Below, one piece after another: positions 25,757-34,531 of a stretch of 64,000 nt of DNA. The stretch comes from Nocardia abscessus (GTDB lineage: Bacteria; Actinomycetota; Actinomycetes; Mycobacteriales; Mycobacteriaceae), in assembly GCF_015477775.1 (NCBI RefSeq), contig NZ_JADLQO010000004.1:186001-250000 (forward strand). Direction: 5' to 3'. The notes under the pieces were generated by a model. That model was not told where the DNA came from. It was given only the letters and a program-made list of their open reading frames with translations, and did no database searches. The position numbers were made by a program, and so were the translations under genes. The number at the start of each line of letters is the position of its first letter. Positions within the stretch are counted from its first letter, which is position 1.

Positions 25757-26632
25757 ATGACAACGACGTGTCGCGGTCCGCGATTGCGGCCGCGGGTGAC
25801 CGTCCTGGTCCGCCCGACCGGTGTCGTGCAGCTCGGGTGCGATCCGGAGACCGCGGTGGTGCTCGGTCCGGAAGGCATGGACGCCGAGACCGTCCTCGCT
25901 TTCCTGCGCCTGCTCGACGGTCTGCGCACGAAGCCGCAGATCATCTGGCGAGCCGGAGAGTGCGGGATCGACGCCGAGCGCGCCGTGGCCTTGCTCACGC
26001 TGGTCGACGAAGCCGGGCTGCTGGACCATCCCGAGGACCGGGCCGGGCAGGTGCGGTCCGTGCGGGTGCACGGCCTCGGTCCGCTGTCGGACGCCGTGTC
26101 GGCCGGTCTGCGCGCGCTGGGTGTGCGGCCGAGCCGGTCCAGGGACTACCCGGTCGGCGCGGCGACGGTGCGATCGTGGGGGTCGGATCTCGTCGTGCTC
26201 GCCGACGCGCTGATGCCCGATCCACGGCTGGTGCACGATCTGCTGCTGCACCGCATCCCGCATCTGCAGATGCGCATCCGAGACAACAAGGGCGTGATCG
26301 GCCCGCTGGTGCTGCCCGGCGTCACCAGCTGCCTGCGCTGCGCGGACCTGATCCGCGCGCAGAACGACGCCGACTGGCCGCACCTCGCGGCGCAACTGCT
26401 CGGCCGCGTGGGACACGCCTCTCCCGCCGGGATCGCCGCGACCACGGCGGTAGCCCTCGGCGAACTGGAGGCGATCATCGACTGCTCACCGCGGCGCACC
26501 CCGGCCACGCTGGACGTGACGCTGGAACTGGATCTGGATTCACACGTCCTCGATCGGCGCGAGTGGGACCGCCATCCCGCGTGCGCGTGTGCGAGTGTTT
26601 CCGCTGGACTCGGCGCCGGAGCGCGGGGGTGA
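25757..26632 (+). CDS. ThiF/TOMM cyclodehydratase-like (E1-like) protein, orphan (Rv3196-like)
   Basis: This 291-residue protein resembles the C-protein (ThiF/E1-like) of azole-forming TOMM systems. An N-terminal winged-helix-like part (residues 15-95) is followed by a Rossmann-like region and a zinc site with CLRCADLIR and a C-terminal HPACACASV, i.e. CxxC plus CxC. No YcaO partner, dehydrogenase or Cys/Ser-rich precursor lies nearby, so a role in peptide modification is unproven. It is conserved in synteny with mycobacteria. The downstream kinase gene follows closely. Confidence 0.7.
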   Translation: MTTTCRGPRLRPRVTVLVRPTGVVQLGCDPETAVVLGPEGMDAETVLAFLRLLDGLRTKPQIIWRAGECGIDAERAVALLTLVDEAGLLDHPEDRAGQVRSVRVHGLGPLSDAVSAGLRALGVRPSRSRDYPVGAATVRSWGSDLVVLADALMPDPRLVHDLLLHRIPHLQMRIRDNKGVIGPLVLPGVTSCLRCADLIRAQNDADWPHLAAQLLGRVGHASPAGIAATTAVALGELEAIIDCSPRRTPATLDVTLELDLDSHVLDRREWDRHPACACASVSAGLGAGARG

Positions 26633-26679
26633 TCAAGATTGCCATGGCCGCGGGCTGGTCCGTCCGCCATGATGGGTAC

Positions 26680-28023
26680 GTGTCAGAGATCGTGCGCCGT
26701 CGCTCGTCCCGCAACGCCAAGTTGGCCAAGATTCCGCTCGGCATCGCCGGCCGTGCCGCCGTTGGGTTCGGTAAGAAGCTCGCCGGGGGCGATAAGTCCG
26801 AGATCAACGCACAGCTCAATCAAAGGGCCGCCGAGCAGCTGTTCACCGTGCTCGGCGAGCTCAAGGGCGGTGCGATGAAGTTCGGGCAGGCACTCAGCGT
26901 GATGGAGGCCGCGGTCCCGGAAGAGTTCGGCGAGCACTATCGCGAGGCCCTCACCAAGCTGCAGGCCGCCGCTCCGCCGATGCCGGCCGCCACCGTTCAC
27001 CGGGTGCTCGACCAGCAGCTCGGCACCCAGTGGCGCAGCCGGTTCAGTGAGTTCGACGACACTCCGGCCGCGTCGGCCAGCATCGGGCAGGTGCACCGGG
27101 CGGTGTGGTCGGACGGCCGGACCGTCGCGGTGAAGGTGCAGTACCCCGGCGCCGACGAGGCGCTGCGCGCCGACCTCAAAACACTGTCGCGCATGTCCGG
27201 CCTGGTCGCGTCCGTGATTCCCGGTGCGGACGTCAAGCCGATCCTCGCCGAGATCACCGAACGCACCGAAGAGGAGCTGGACTACCGCAACGAGGCGGCC
27301 AACCAGCGCAGCTTCGCCAAGGGCTTCGACGGGCACGGCGAGATCGTGGTGCCGAAGGTGGTGGCCAGCGCACCGAAGGTGATCGTCACCGAGTGGCTGG
27401 ACGGCGTCGCCGTCTCGACGATCATCAAGCAGGGCGCCGAGGATCCGGAGGGCACCCGTGCGCTGCGCAATCGCGTCGCCGGCCTGATGGGCCGGTTTCA
27501 CTTCTCCTCCCCCGAGGTGGTCGGGCTGCTGCACGCCGATCCGCACCCGGGCAATTTCATGATGCTGCCCGACGGCAAGCTCGCCGTCATCGATTTCGGC
27601 GCCTGCGCACCGATGCCGGAGGGCTTCCCGCCGGTGCTGGGCCGGATGCTGGCTTTGGCGGTCGAGGAGCGCTTCGCCGAACTCACCGAACTGCTCTACG
27701 ACCACGGCTGGGTGATCCCCGGCCGGGTGGTCACCCACCAGGAGATCGCCGATTATCTGCGGCCGTTCACCGACCCGATCCAGACCGACTCGTTCCACTT
27801 CACTCGCCGATGGATGCAGCGCGTGGCAGGCAAGGCATCGGAGTTCTCCAGCCCCGAGATGAAAACCGCGCGGGCACTGCAACTCCCGGCGGAGTACGTG
27901 ATGATCTTCCGCGTGCTCGGCGGCTCCGTCGGCATCCTGGCCCAGCTCGACGCCGAGCTGCCGTTCATGCAACTCGTCCGCACCTGGATGCCAGGCTTCA
28001 GCGAGGAGCGCACGGCCTCCTGA
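26680..28023 (+). CDS. ABC1/AarF (UbiB) family atypical kinase (Rv3197-like)
   Basis: This 447-residue protein kinase-like ATPase has the family-specific KxGQ motif (GAMKFGQALS), the Ala-rich loop PAASASIGQVH, the lysine in VAVKVQYPG, catalytic HADPHPGNFMM and the metal-binding IDFGAC. Members support isoprenoid quinone metabolism and, in mycobacteria, macrolide tolerance next to WhiB7. GTG 26680 (MSEIVRRRSSRNAKLAKIPLG) is chosen as the family N-terminus; ATG 26644 would add 12 residues. It is convergent with whiB7. Confidence 0.93.
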   Translation: MSEIVRRRSSRNAKLAKIPLGIAGRAAVGFGKKLAGGDKSEINAQLNQRAAEQLFTVLGELKGGAMKFGQALSVMEAAVPEEFGEHYREALTKLQAAAPPMPAATVHRVLDQQLGTQWRSRFSEFDDTPAASASIGQVHRAVWSDGRTVAVKVQYPGADEALRADLKTLSRMSGLVASVIPGADVKPILAEITERTEEELDYRNEAANQRSFAKGFDGHGEIVVPKVVASAPKVIVTEWLDGVAVSTIIKQGAEDPEGTRALRNRVAGLMGRFHFSSPEVVGLLHADPHPGNFMMLPDGKLAVIDFGACAPMPEGFPPVLGRMLALAVEERFAELTELLYDHGWVIPGRVVTHQEIADYLRPFTDPIQTDSFHFTRRWMQRVAGKASEFSSPEMKTARALQLPAEYVMIFRVLGGSVGILAQLDAELPFMQLVRTWMPGFSEERTAS

Positions 28024-28187
28024 GCCGAACCCCCAGCTCTGTCGAGTGGTCAGCCACCCCGCGCTCTCCACTGGACTGGAACGACTGTGCACCTGCTCCA
28101 ACCCTCGGGTGCGAGTCTTACGAGCACCGTTCGCGACCCGTCTCGCGTCCGAGTGGGCGAAGCGCATGCGCCGCAGGCGCTGCAAAC

Positions 28188-28228
28188 CAGACACAGCCGC
28201 CCACCAGGTAGCGGTGGGCGGCTGGTCT
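28188..28228 (+). terminator. Terminator after the ABC1 kinase gene
   Basis: An 11-bp GC-rich stem (28195-28205 with 28213-28223) is extended by five more pairs past a bulge and followed by CTTTCT. It lies between convergent kinase and whiB7 genes. Confidence 0.75.
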
Positions 28229-28311
28229 GCTTTCTCGTTCGTTGGCTCGGCCCGTGCCGGGACCGACCGAATCGAGCACATCGACCGGAGGGAGGGAAAT
28301 CACTCCCCGGC

Positions 28312-28635
28312 TCATGCCGGGACCGCGACCTTGCGCGGACGACCGCGGGGACGCTTGCGGGCGATCACGACACCCTGGTCGAAGATCTCACCGCCCCAAA
28401 CACCCCATGGCTCACGACGATCCATGGCGGCGCTCAGGCAGCCCTTGCGGATCGGGCAGGTCGCGCACAGCGCCTTGGCCTGCTCCAACTGGACCGGGCT
28501 CTCGGCGAACCAGAGGTCAGGGTCTCCAGCACGGCAGGGCAGGACCTTGGTGATCTCCTGGGTCCGAGTAGTCGACGCCACGGTTCGGCATGTCACGTCA
28601 GTAGTGGCCTGCGGCCAACCCTGTGCGGTGAACAC
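28312..28635 (-). CDS. whiB7: WhiB7 Fe-S transcriptional activator
   Basis: This 107-residue WhiB protein has four Fe-S cysteines (LPCRAG, then ALCATCPIRKGC), the GVWGG turn that contacts sigma factor, and the C-terminal AT-hook RKRPRGRPRK that defines WhiB7. It activates intrinsic antibiotic-resistance genes after ribosome-targeting drugs. GTG 28635 follows GAAGGAG with 6 nt spacing; the longer ATG reading passes through the leader. The leader carries paired hairpins and a segment able to hide this ribosome site. Confidence 0.95.
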   Translation of the reverse strand: MFTAQGWPQATTDVTCRTVASTTRTQEITKVLPCRAGDPDLWFAESPVQLEQAKALCATCPIRKGCLSAAMDRREPWGVWGGEIFDQGVVIARKRPRGRPRKVAVPA

Positions 28636-28750
28636 GTCGTTCTCCTTCAGCTCGTTTGCAGCGGTTCGTTTGTTGTGCGAAACCGGTGCCGGTCGGCTGA
28701 AGGGCCGGAGAATACTGGCCACGGTTTCGCTGTTGTGCGATCCGTGGCCA
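28636..28750 (-). promoter_or_regulatory. whiB7 leader: tandem hairpins and ribosome-site sequestering helix
   Basis: The first hairpin is 28716-28750, a 9-bp TGGCCACGG stem with TTGTG in its loop. The second, 28663-28686, has a related loop (TGTTGTGCGA in both). CCTTCAGC at 28644-28651, which covers the ribosome site, is the exact complement of 28696-28703, so the site can be hidden. whiB7 leaders are known to act by translation-coupled attenuation; the layout fits, though the exact mechanism here is inferred. Confidence 0.6.
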
Positions 28751-28770
28751 GGAGGTCGGGGAGGAGTTCC

Positions 28771-29109
28771 CTACCTAGGTCGACATCTGTGTCGAGTCCT
28801 GATCACGGTCGCTGGGTGTGCGGTGCGGAGGCGTGCTGCCCGCGGATCCGCCGGCTCGAAGCCGACTTCATCCGCGAAGACACCGACTGCTGCCTCGGCA
28901 GCCGTCGGGTGCCAGCCCGCGCTGGGCTTGCCCTGAATCTCGGTACGGAATGACGCGTGCATCGCAGCGGAATTCACTTGCGTGCAAGACGTGCCGAACG
29001 CACCGATTTCGGACAGACCGATCCCCTGCAAAGCGAGGATCCCCCGGGAGGCCGCCATGGGCGCATAGACCGCAACGCCATTGGCGCTGAAGTTCATGAT
29101 GTTGTCCAT
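28771..29109 (-). CDS. Hypothetical protein / possible long leader frame upstream of whiB7
   Basis: A 112-codon frame begins at ATG 29109 after GGAGGCAGAG. The N-terminal half (MDNIMNFSANGVAVYAPMAA) looks protein-like; the C-terminal half is Arg-rich (RTRHRCRPR) and may be incidental. It ends 20 bp before the first whiB7 hairpin. Position and strand suggest it could be the translated leader whose stalling controls whiB7, or simply an unrelated small gene. No family recognised. Confidence 0.4.
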   Translation of the reverse strand: MDNIMNFSANGVAVYAPMAASRGILALQGIGLSEIGAFGTSCTQVNSAAMHASFRTEIQGKPSAGWHPTAAEAAVGVFADEVGFEPADPRAARLRTAHPATVIRTRHRCRPR

Positions 29110-29221
29110 TGCTCTGCCTCCCTCCTGTACTCGTGTGTGTCGGTAACTGTGCGCGCCGAGATGCCCTCCCGGTGCGTGAAATCCACCATAGGCAAGATCG
29201 TCCAACGCCACAACCTATTTT

Positions 29222-31369
29222 CTACCTGCGGTTTTGTGATGTGGATCGAAGTCGGGATGCGACGATCGCGAGCACGTCCGCGCCGAACTGGTCGATCTTC
29301 TTCGCACCGATGCCCGCGATCGCGGCCAGCGCGGCGTCGTCGGCGGGCAGTTGTTCGGCGATCGCGGTGAGCGTGGTGTCGGTGAACACCACGAACTCGC
29401 GCACCCGCAGCGCCTCCGCCTTCTCCGCACGCCAATCCCGCAGTGCGGCAAGCAGTTCCGCGTCCATTTCGGCCGGGCAGCGACGGCAGCGGCCGAGCAT
29501 GGTCGCGTAGGTGCCGATCAACGGTTTCGCGCAGACCCGGCAGGTCGGGCGGACGCCGCCGGCCGCAGAGGACGGCGCCGCGATCCGCGACGCGGGCGAG
29601 TCGTCGGGGACCAGACCGTTGAGGAATCGGGAGCGCCGCCGGATGCGCCTGCCGCCTTCGTTCCTGGCCAGCGCCCAGGACAGCCGCAGATGCTCGCGCG
29701 CCCGGGTGACCCCGACGTAGAGCAGCCGCCGCTCCTCCTCGAGCGCCGCCTCGTCGGCGACCGAACCGTCGTCGGCGAGGACGTGCGCGATCGGCACGGT
29801 GCCGTCGGACAGGCCGACGAGGAACACCGCGTCCCACTCCAGGCCTTTCGCGGCGTGCAGTGAGGCCAGCGTGACCCCTTGCACCGTGGGTGGGTGCCTG
29901 GCTTCGGCACGGGTCGCGAGCTCCCGCAACAGGCCGGTCAGGTCCAGCCGGTCGTCGTGGCCGACCAATTCCTCGGTCAGGCGCACCAGGGCGACCAACG
30001 AGGACCAGCGTTCGCGCGCCTGGGCGCCCGCCGGCTCGGTGGCGGTCAGGCCTACCGGGGCGAGCACCGCGCGTACCAGCGAGATCAGGGCGCTGCCGCT
30101 GCGCGCCTGATCGGGCAGATCGTCTCGGGCGGCGGCCTGCCGCAGCGCCTGCACAGCCTGCCTGACCTCGGCACGCGTGAAGAACCCCTCGCCGCCGCGG
30201 ACCTGGTACGGGATGCCGCGCTCGGTGAGCGCCTGCTCGTAGCTCTCCGATTGGGCGTTGATCCGATAGAGCACGGCGATCTCGGCGGCCGGTGTACCCG
30301 CCTCGATGAGCCGGCCGATCGCCTTGGCCACCGCCGCGGCCTCGGCAGGCGCGTCGTCGTATTCGGCGAAGGCGGGCTCCGGTCCGGCGGCCCGCTGGCC
30401 GATCAGTTGCAGCCTGGTGCCCGCGATGCGGCCGCGCGCCGCCCCGATCACCCGATTGGCCAGCGACACCACCTGCGGCGTCGAACGGTAGTCACGTTCC
30501 AGGCGCACCACGGTGGCGTCCGGGAAGCGGCGGGAGAAGTCCAGCAGGTAGCTCGGTGTGGCTCCGGTGAACGAGTAGATCGTCTGGTTGGCGTCGCCGA
30601 CGACGGTCAGGTCGTCGCGGTCGCCGAGCCACGCGTCGAGCACGCGCTGCTGCAGGGGCGTGACGTCCTGGTACTCGTCCACGACGAAGCTGCGGTAGCG
30701 GCTGCGGAATTCGTCGGCCACCGCCGGATAGTCCTCCAGCGCGGCCGCCGTATGCAGCAACAAGTCGTCGAAATCCAGCAGCAACCCGTCGGGCGTCGCC
30801 TTCAGCTTCTCGTAGGCCGCGTAGACCTCGGCGACGCGCAGTGCGTCATAGGGCGTCTCGCGGTGCTGTTTCGCGACCGCCGCCGTGTAGTCCTCCGGCG
30901 CGATGAGCGAAGCCTTCGCCCACTCGATCTCGCCGAGCAGGTCGCGGACGCTGTCGGTAGCGGTGGACAGCCCCGCCCGGTGCGCCGCCTGTGCGACGAT
31001 CGGGAATTTGGCATCGATCAGCCGCCACGGGACGTCGCCGACGATCTGCGGCCAGAAGTACTTCAGCTGCCGCAGCGCCGCCGCGTGGAAGGTCCGCGCC
31101 TGCACCTGGCTGGCCTCGCCGCCGAGGCCGAGCGCGCGCAGCCGGGTACGCAACTCCCCCGCCGCCCGTGCGGTGAACGTCACCGCGAGCACCTGATCGG
31201 CCTTCACATGCCCCTGCGCGACCAGATGCGCGATGCGATAGGTGATGGTCCTGGTTTTGCCGGTACCCGCGCCCGCGAGCACACATACCGGACCGCGCGG
31301 CGCACGGACGGCGGCGGCCTGCTCGGGGTCGAGGTCTGCGAGGTCGAGAGCGGGCACGCGGTCCATCAT
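29222..31369 (-). CDS. uvrD2: Superfamily I DNA helicase UvrD2
   Basis: This 715-residue 3'-5' DNA helicase has Walker [10 protein letters not shown], motif [10 protein letters not shown], motif [18 protein letters not shown], and later helicase motifs including [15 protein letters not shown] and VGVTRARE. The mycobacterial UvrD2 architecture is present: a four-Cys element (CRVCAKPL with CRRCP) followed by a C-terminal HRDC domain (residues about 640-700). It probably works in DNA repair and replication, and it is essential in M. tuberculosis. Start chosen at ATG 31369, with ATG 31366 as alternative. Confidence 0.95.
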   Translation of the reverse strand: MMDRVPALDLADLDPEQAAAVRAPRGPVCVLAGAGTGKTRTITYRIAHLVAQGHVKADQVLAVTFTARAAGELRTRLRALGLGGEASQVQARTFHAAALRQLKYFWPQIVGDVPWRLIDAKFPIVAQAAHRAGLSTATDSVRDLLGEIEWAKASLIAPEDYTAAVAKQHRETPYDALRVAEVYAAYEKLKATPDGLLLDFDDLLLHTAAALEDYPAVADEFRSRYRSFVVDEYQDVTPLQQRVLDAWLGDRDDLTVVGDANQTIYSFTGATPSYLLDFSRRFPDATVVRLERDYRSTPQVVSLANRVIGAARGRIAGTRLQLIGQRAAGPEPAFAEYDDAPAEAAAVAKAIGRLIEAGTPAAEIAVLYRINAQSESYEQALTERGIPYQVRGGEGFFTRAEVRQAVQALRQAAARDDLPDQARSGSALISLVRAVLAPVGLTATEPAGAQARERWSSLVALVRLTEELVGHDDRLDLTGLLRELATRAEARHPPTVQGVTLASLHAAKGLEWDAVFLVGLSDGTVPIAHVLADDGSVADEAALEEERRLLYVGVTRAREHLRLSWALARNEGGRRIRRRSRFLNGLVPDDSPASRIAAPSSAAGGVRPTCRVCAKPLIGTYATMLGRCRRCPAEMDAELLAALRDWRAEKAEALRVREFVVFTDTTLTAIAEQLPADDAALAAIAGIGAKKIDQFGADVLAIVASRLRSTSQNRR

Positions 31370-31614
31370 GACAGCGCCCACCGACACCCACCGATCGGCC
31401 GGGGTCCGCCCACGAGCTGCACGCCCTCAACGAGCCGAACTTCCCACCGCACCCCGGCCAACACGCACCGGACTTCGCGACGCACCCGCAGCGGACAACG
31501 GCGCCCAACTTCGAGACCCGGTTCGACGCCGTGTTCCGCCGTGCGCGGACTGTGGCGCAAGGCGGAAAAGGTTCGAGTTGGAACAGTGAGCGGTCCTGCG
31601 GCGTTGCAGTGTCC

Positions 31615-31872
31615 GTGACTGACGCGAACCCCACCCTGACGATGTACTCGACCACCTGGTGCGGCTACTGCCGCAGGCTCAAGAAGCAGCTGGACGAGGC
31701 GGGCATCATCTACGTCGAGATCGACATCGAGCAAGATCCGGCGTCGGCCGAGTTCGTCGGGAGCGTGAACGGCGGCAACCATGTCGTGCCGACCGTGAAG
31801 TTCGCCGACGGGTCCACCGCGACGAACCCGTCGCTGGCGGCGGTCAAGCAGGTCCTGGCCGGCCTGTCCTGA
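31615..31872 (+). CDS. mrx1: Mycoredoxin (glutaredoxin-like, Mrx1)
   Basis: This 85-residue thioredoxin-fold protein has the mycoredoxin motif TTWCGYCRRLK and the cis-Pro segment HVVPTVKFADG. It reduces mixed disulfides between proteins and mycothiol, the low-molecular-weight thiol of actinobacteria. GTG 31615 is preferred; an in-frame GTG 31609 is just upstream. It is divergent from uvrD2 and convergent with nudC, the same arrangement as in mycobacteria. Confidence 0.93.
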   Translation: MTDANPTLTMYSTTWCGYCRRLKKQLDEAGIIYVEIDIEQDPASAEFVGSVNGGNHVVPTVKFADGSTATNPSLAAVKQVLAGLS

Positions 31873-31914
31873 TCAGCCGCCGCGCGCGGGCCGCAGCGGC
31901 CCGCGCGCGTGCGC

Positions 31915-32820
31915 TCAGTCGATCGCGGCCCAGGATTCCACGATGGTGCGCGCGATGGAGATCGAGCCCGGCAGCAGCAACTGGGCTCCCTCACCCTGCT
32001 TCGACCAATCGCCCACCGCCAGCGCTTCGCGTACCTGCGCGCGGGTGAACCAATTGGCTTCGGCGATCTCCCCGTCGGAGAAGACCAGCGGCTGCTCGGG
32101 ATCGGCGACCGCGGCGAAGCCGAGCATCAGCGAGCGCGGGAACGGCCACGGCTGGCTGCCCAGGTAGCTGATCTCGCGCACGTCGAGGCCCACTTCTTCG
32201 CGCATCTCGCGCTCGACGCAGCGTTCCAGCGACTCGCCCGCCTCGACGAACCCGGCCAGCAGCGAGAACAGCGACTTCGGCCAGCTCTGCTGACGCGCGA
32301 GCAGCACCCGGTCACCGCCGTCGTGGATAAGGCAGATCACCGCCGGATCGATGCGCGGGAACTCTTCGTAACCGCTCTCGGTGATGCGCGACCACCCGCC
32401 CTTGGACACGGTGGTCACCGCTCCGTCCGCCCCGTTGTATCCCGCCTTGTCGTGCCAGTTCAGCAGTGCGATCGCGGTGGAGAGCAGCCCGGCGGTGCGG
32501 TCATCGATGGCGCCGCCGGCCAGCGCGCGCAGGTCGGTCAGCCTGCCCTCCAACTCCGCGTCGCGCACCGCCCACAGGTGAACACCGTCCTCGACGCCGA
32601 GGAACACCGCGTCCGGGTTCGGCTCGGCGGACAGCTCGAGGGCGGCGTCCAGGATCAGGACGCCCTCGTCGAAGCGCACCTGCCCGCGCCGATTGACCCG
32701 CAGGAGTTTGGCGCTCCCCCAGCCCTCCTTCAGAGCCTGAGCGTCACCCCGGATCGTCTCGGCCCGATCGACTACGGAACGGGACAGCAGTGGAACACCA
32801 TTGAGCTGAAATGCCGGCAC
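31915..32820 (-). CDS. nudC: NADH pyrophosphatase NudC
   Basis: This 301-residue Nudix hydrolase splits NAD(H) and may remove NAD caps from RNA. The Nudix box GFVEAGESLERCVEREMREE is complete, and the NudC-specific SQPWPFPRS follows. The central region that in most NudC proteins is a four-cysteine zinc ribbon has lost its cysteines (HDKAGYNGADG, GWSRITESGYEEFPRID). Activity may be kept, but zinc-dependent folding is unlikely. ATG has a normal N-terminal NudC domain after it. Confidence 0.94.
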   Translation of the reverse strand: MPAFQLNGVPLLSRSVVDRAETIRGDAQALKEGWGSAKLLRVNRRGQVRFDEGVLILDAALELSAEPNPDAVFLGVEDGVHLWAVRDAELEGRLTDLRALAGGAIDDRTAGLLSTAIALLNWHDKAGYNGADGAVTTVSKGGWSRITESGYEEFPRIDPAVICLIHDGGDRVLLARQQSWPKSLFSLLAGFVEAGESLERCVEREMREEVGLDVREISYLGSQPWPFPRSLMLGFAAVADPEQPLVFSDGEIAEANWFTRAQVREALAVGDWSKQGEGAQLLLPGSISIARTIVESWAAID

Positions 32821-32866
32821 GGTTCGAGACTATCGCGCCCGAGCTACCACCCGGCCCGCGCCGGGG

Positions 32867-33931
32867 TCACTTCCCCGATCGGCGGATGTACAGCAGTTTG
32901 TCGCCCGCGTCGATCGCGTCGACTTCCGGCTCGCCCACTCGGTGGAGCACGCCGTCGCGCACCACACCGAGGACGATATCGCCGAGATGCCGTGGCGAAC
33001 CGCCGATCTCGGACGGCTCCACCTCGCGTTCGGCGACGGCGAAGCCCTCTTCGGGCGTGAGCAGATCTTCCATCATCTCCACCACGGTGGGTGTGGTCGT
33101 CGCGATGCCGAGCAACCGGCCCGCGGTCTCCGAGGACACCACCACCGAGTTCGCGCCGGACTGCCGCACCAGGTGGGTGTTCTCCGCCTCCCGGATCGAC
33201 ACCACGATCTTGGCGGCCTTGTTCAATTCCCGGGCGGTCAGGGTGACCAGCACGGCGGTGTCGTCCCGATTGGTCGCGACCACCACCGAGTCGGCGTTCT
33301 GCGCACCGGCCAGCCGCAGCACGTCGGACTGCGTGGCCGAGCCGTGCACCGTGACCAGTCCGGCGTTCGCGGCCGCCTCCAAGGCGACCACGTCGGTGTC
33401 GACCACGACGATGTCGCCGGGCTGCACCCCGTCGCCGAGCATGGCGTCGATCGCGGTCCGTCCCTTCGTGCCGTATCCGACGACCACCGTGTGATTGCGC
33501 ACTGTGTGCCTCCATCGCTGAATCTTGAAAGCCTGCCGGGAACGTTCGGTCAGCACGCCGAGGGTGGTCCCGACCAAGACGATCAGGAACAGGATGCGCA
33601 GCGGGGTGATGATGACGATGTTCGCCAACCGCGCCTCGGGCGTCACCGGGTGGATGTCGCCGTATCCGGTGGTCGACAGCGACACCGTCGCGTAGTAGAA
33701 CGCGTCCAGGAACGAAAGTTCGTTCCCCGAGTTGTCGTGGTAGCCGTCGCGCCCGACATACACCACCAGCGCGGCCAGGAAGAGCAGCCCGGTGGCGAAC
33801 AGCACCCGCCTGGTCAGCGAAATCCACGGGCTGGACTGCACTTCCGGGATGCGCAGCACGCCGACCAGTGCGAAATCGGGGCGGCTGGCCACTCCCAGTC
33901 CGCGCGCGCGATCACCGAACACCGGACACAC
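32867..33931 (-). CDS. Two-TM potassium channel with RCK (TrkA-N) domain
   Basis: This 354-residue K+ channel has two membrane helices around residues 42-125 flanking the selectivity filter TTGYGD, followed by an RCK regulatory domain with the nucleotide motif VVVGYGTKGRTAI and a TrkA-C-like tail. It should gate K+ flow in response to ions or nucleotides. A GTG start at 33931 is used; the N-terminal 35 residues are poorly conserved. It is codirectional with nudC, 46 bp apart. Confidence 0.9.
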   Translation of the reverse strand: MCPVFGDRARGLGVASRPDFALVGVLRIPEVQSSPWISLTRRVLFATGLLFLAALVVYVGRDGYHDNSGNELSFLDAFYYATVSLSTTGYGDIHPVTPEARLANIVIITPLRILFLIVLVGTTLGVLTERSRQAFKIQRWRHTVRNHTVVVGYGTKGRTAIDAMLGDGVQPGDIVVVDTDVVALEAAANAGLVTVHGSATQSDVLRLAGAQNADSVVVATNRDDTAVLVTLTARELNKAAKIVVSIREAENTHLVRQSGANSVVVSSETAGRLLGIATTTPTVVEMMEDLLTPEEGFAVAEREVEPSEIGGSPRHLGDIVLGVVRDGVLHRVGEPEVDAIDAGDKLLYIRRSGK

Positions 33932-34117
33932 CGGTCATCTCGTTGCTCGTGTCGGTCATCTCCGGTATTCCTTGTCCCTCCGGCACAGCAGGGGAGCCTA
34001 CTGGTTTTATTTGTCCAGCGCCTGCGGCGCTGGGTGTCGTTCTGTGGTGCGCACCGTCGAGTCCGCATTCGCACGACCCGGCTCGAACGGAAGCGGGCAT
34101 TGATGTAAGGGTTCCTC

Positions 34118-34531
34118 ATGGCAGAAAACACGCTGACACCCGCGCTCGACGGTGGCCGACGGCCCGCGCTGGCCCTCGCTGCCCTGCTGTTCGGCACCGG
34201 GGTGCTGCATTTCGTCTGGCCGAAGCCCTTCGATTCCATCGTGCCGCGCGGACTGCCCGGCAAGGCTCGTGACTACACCTACGCCTCCGGCGTGGCCGAA
34301 ATCGGCGTCGCCGCCGCACTGGCGGCGCCGCGCACCCGCAGCTTCGGCGGACGTCTCGCGGCGCTGCTGTTCATCGCGGTGTTCCCGGCCAATGTGCAGT
34401 TCACCGCGGACATGCTGGCCAGCGAGAAGGCGCCGCGGCTGGTCAAGATCGGCTCCGCGCTGCGGCTTCCGCTGCAGATCCCGCTGATCACTCAGGCGCT
34501 GGCGGTGAGCCGGCGGGCGCGACGTTCCTGA
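34118..34531 (+). CDS. DoxX family membrane protein
   Basis: This 137-residue protein has four predicted helices and the small DoxX-like pattern LLFGTGVLHFVWPKPFDSIV, RDYTYASGVAEIGVAAAL and LLFIAVFPANVQF. DoxX-type proteins are membrane components tied to redox or quinone chemistry, and this one is not further assigned. Its last 44 bp overlap the end of adnB on the opposite strand. Confidence 0.85.
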   Translation: MAENTLTPALDGGRRPALALAALLFGTGVLHFVWPKPFDSIVPRGLPGKARDYTYASGVAEIGVAAALAAPRTRSFGGRLAALLFIAVFPANVQFTADMLASEKAPRLVKIGSALRLPLQIPLITQALAVSRRARRS

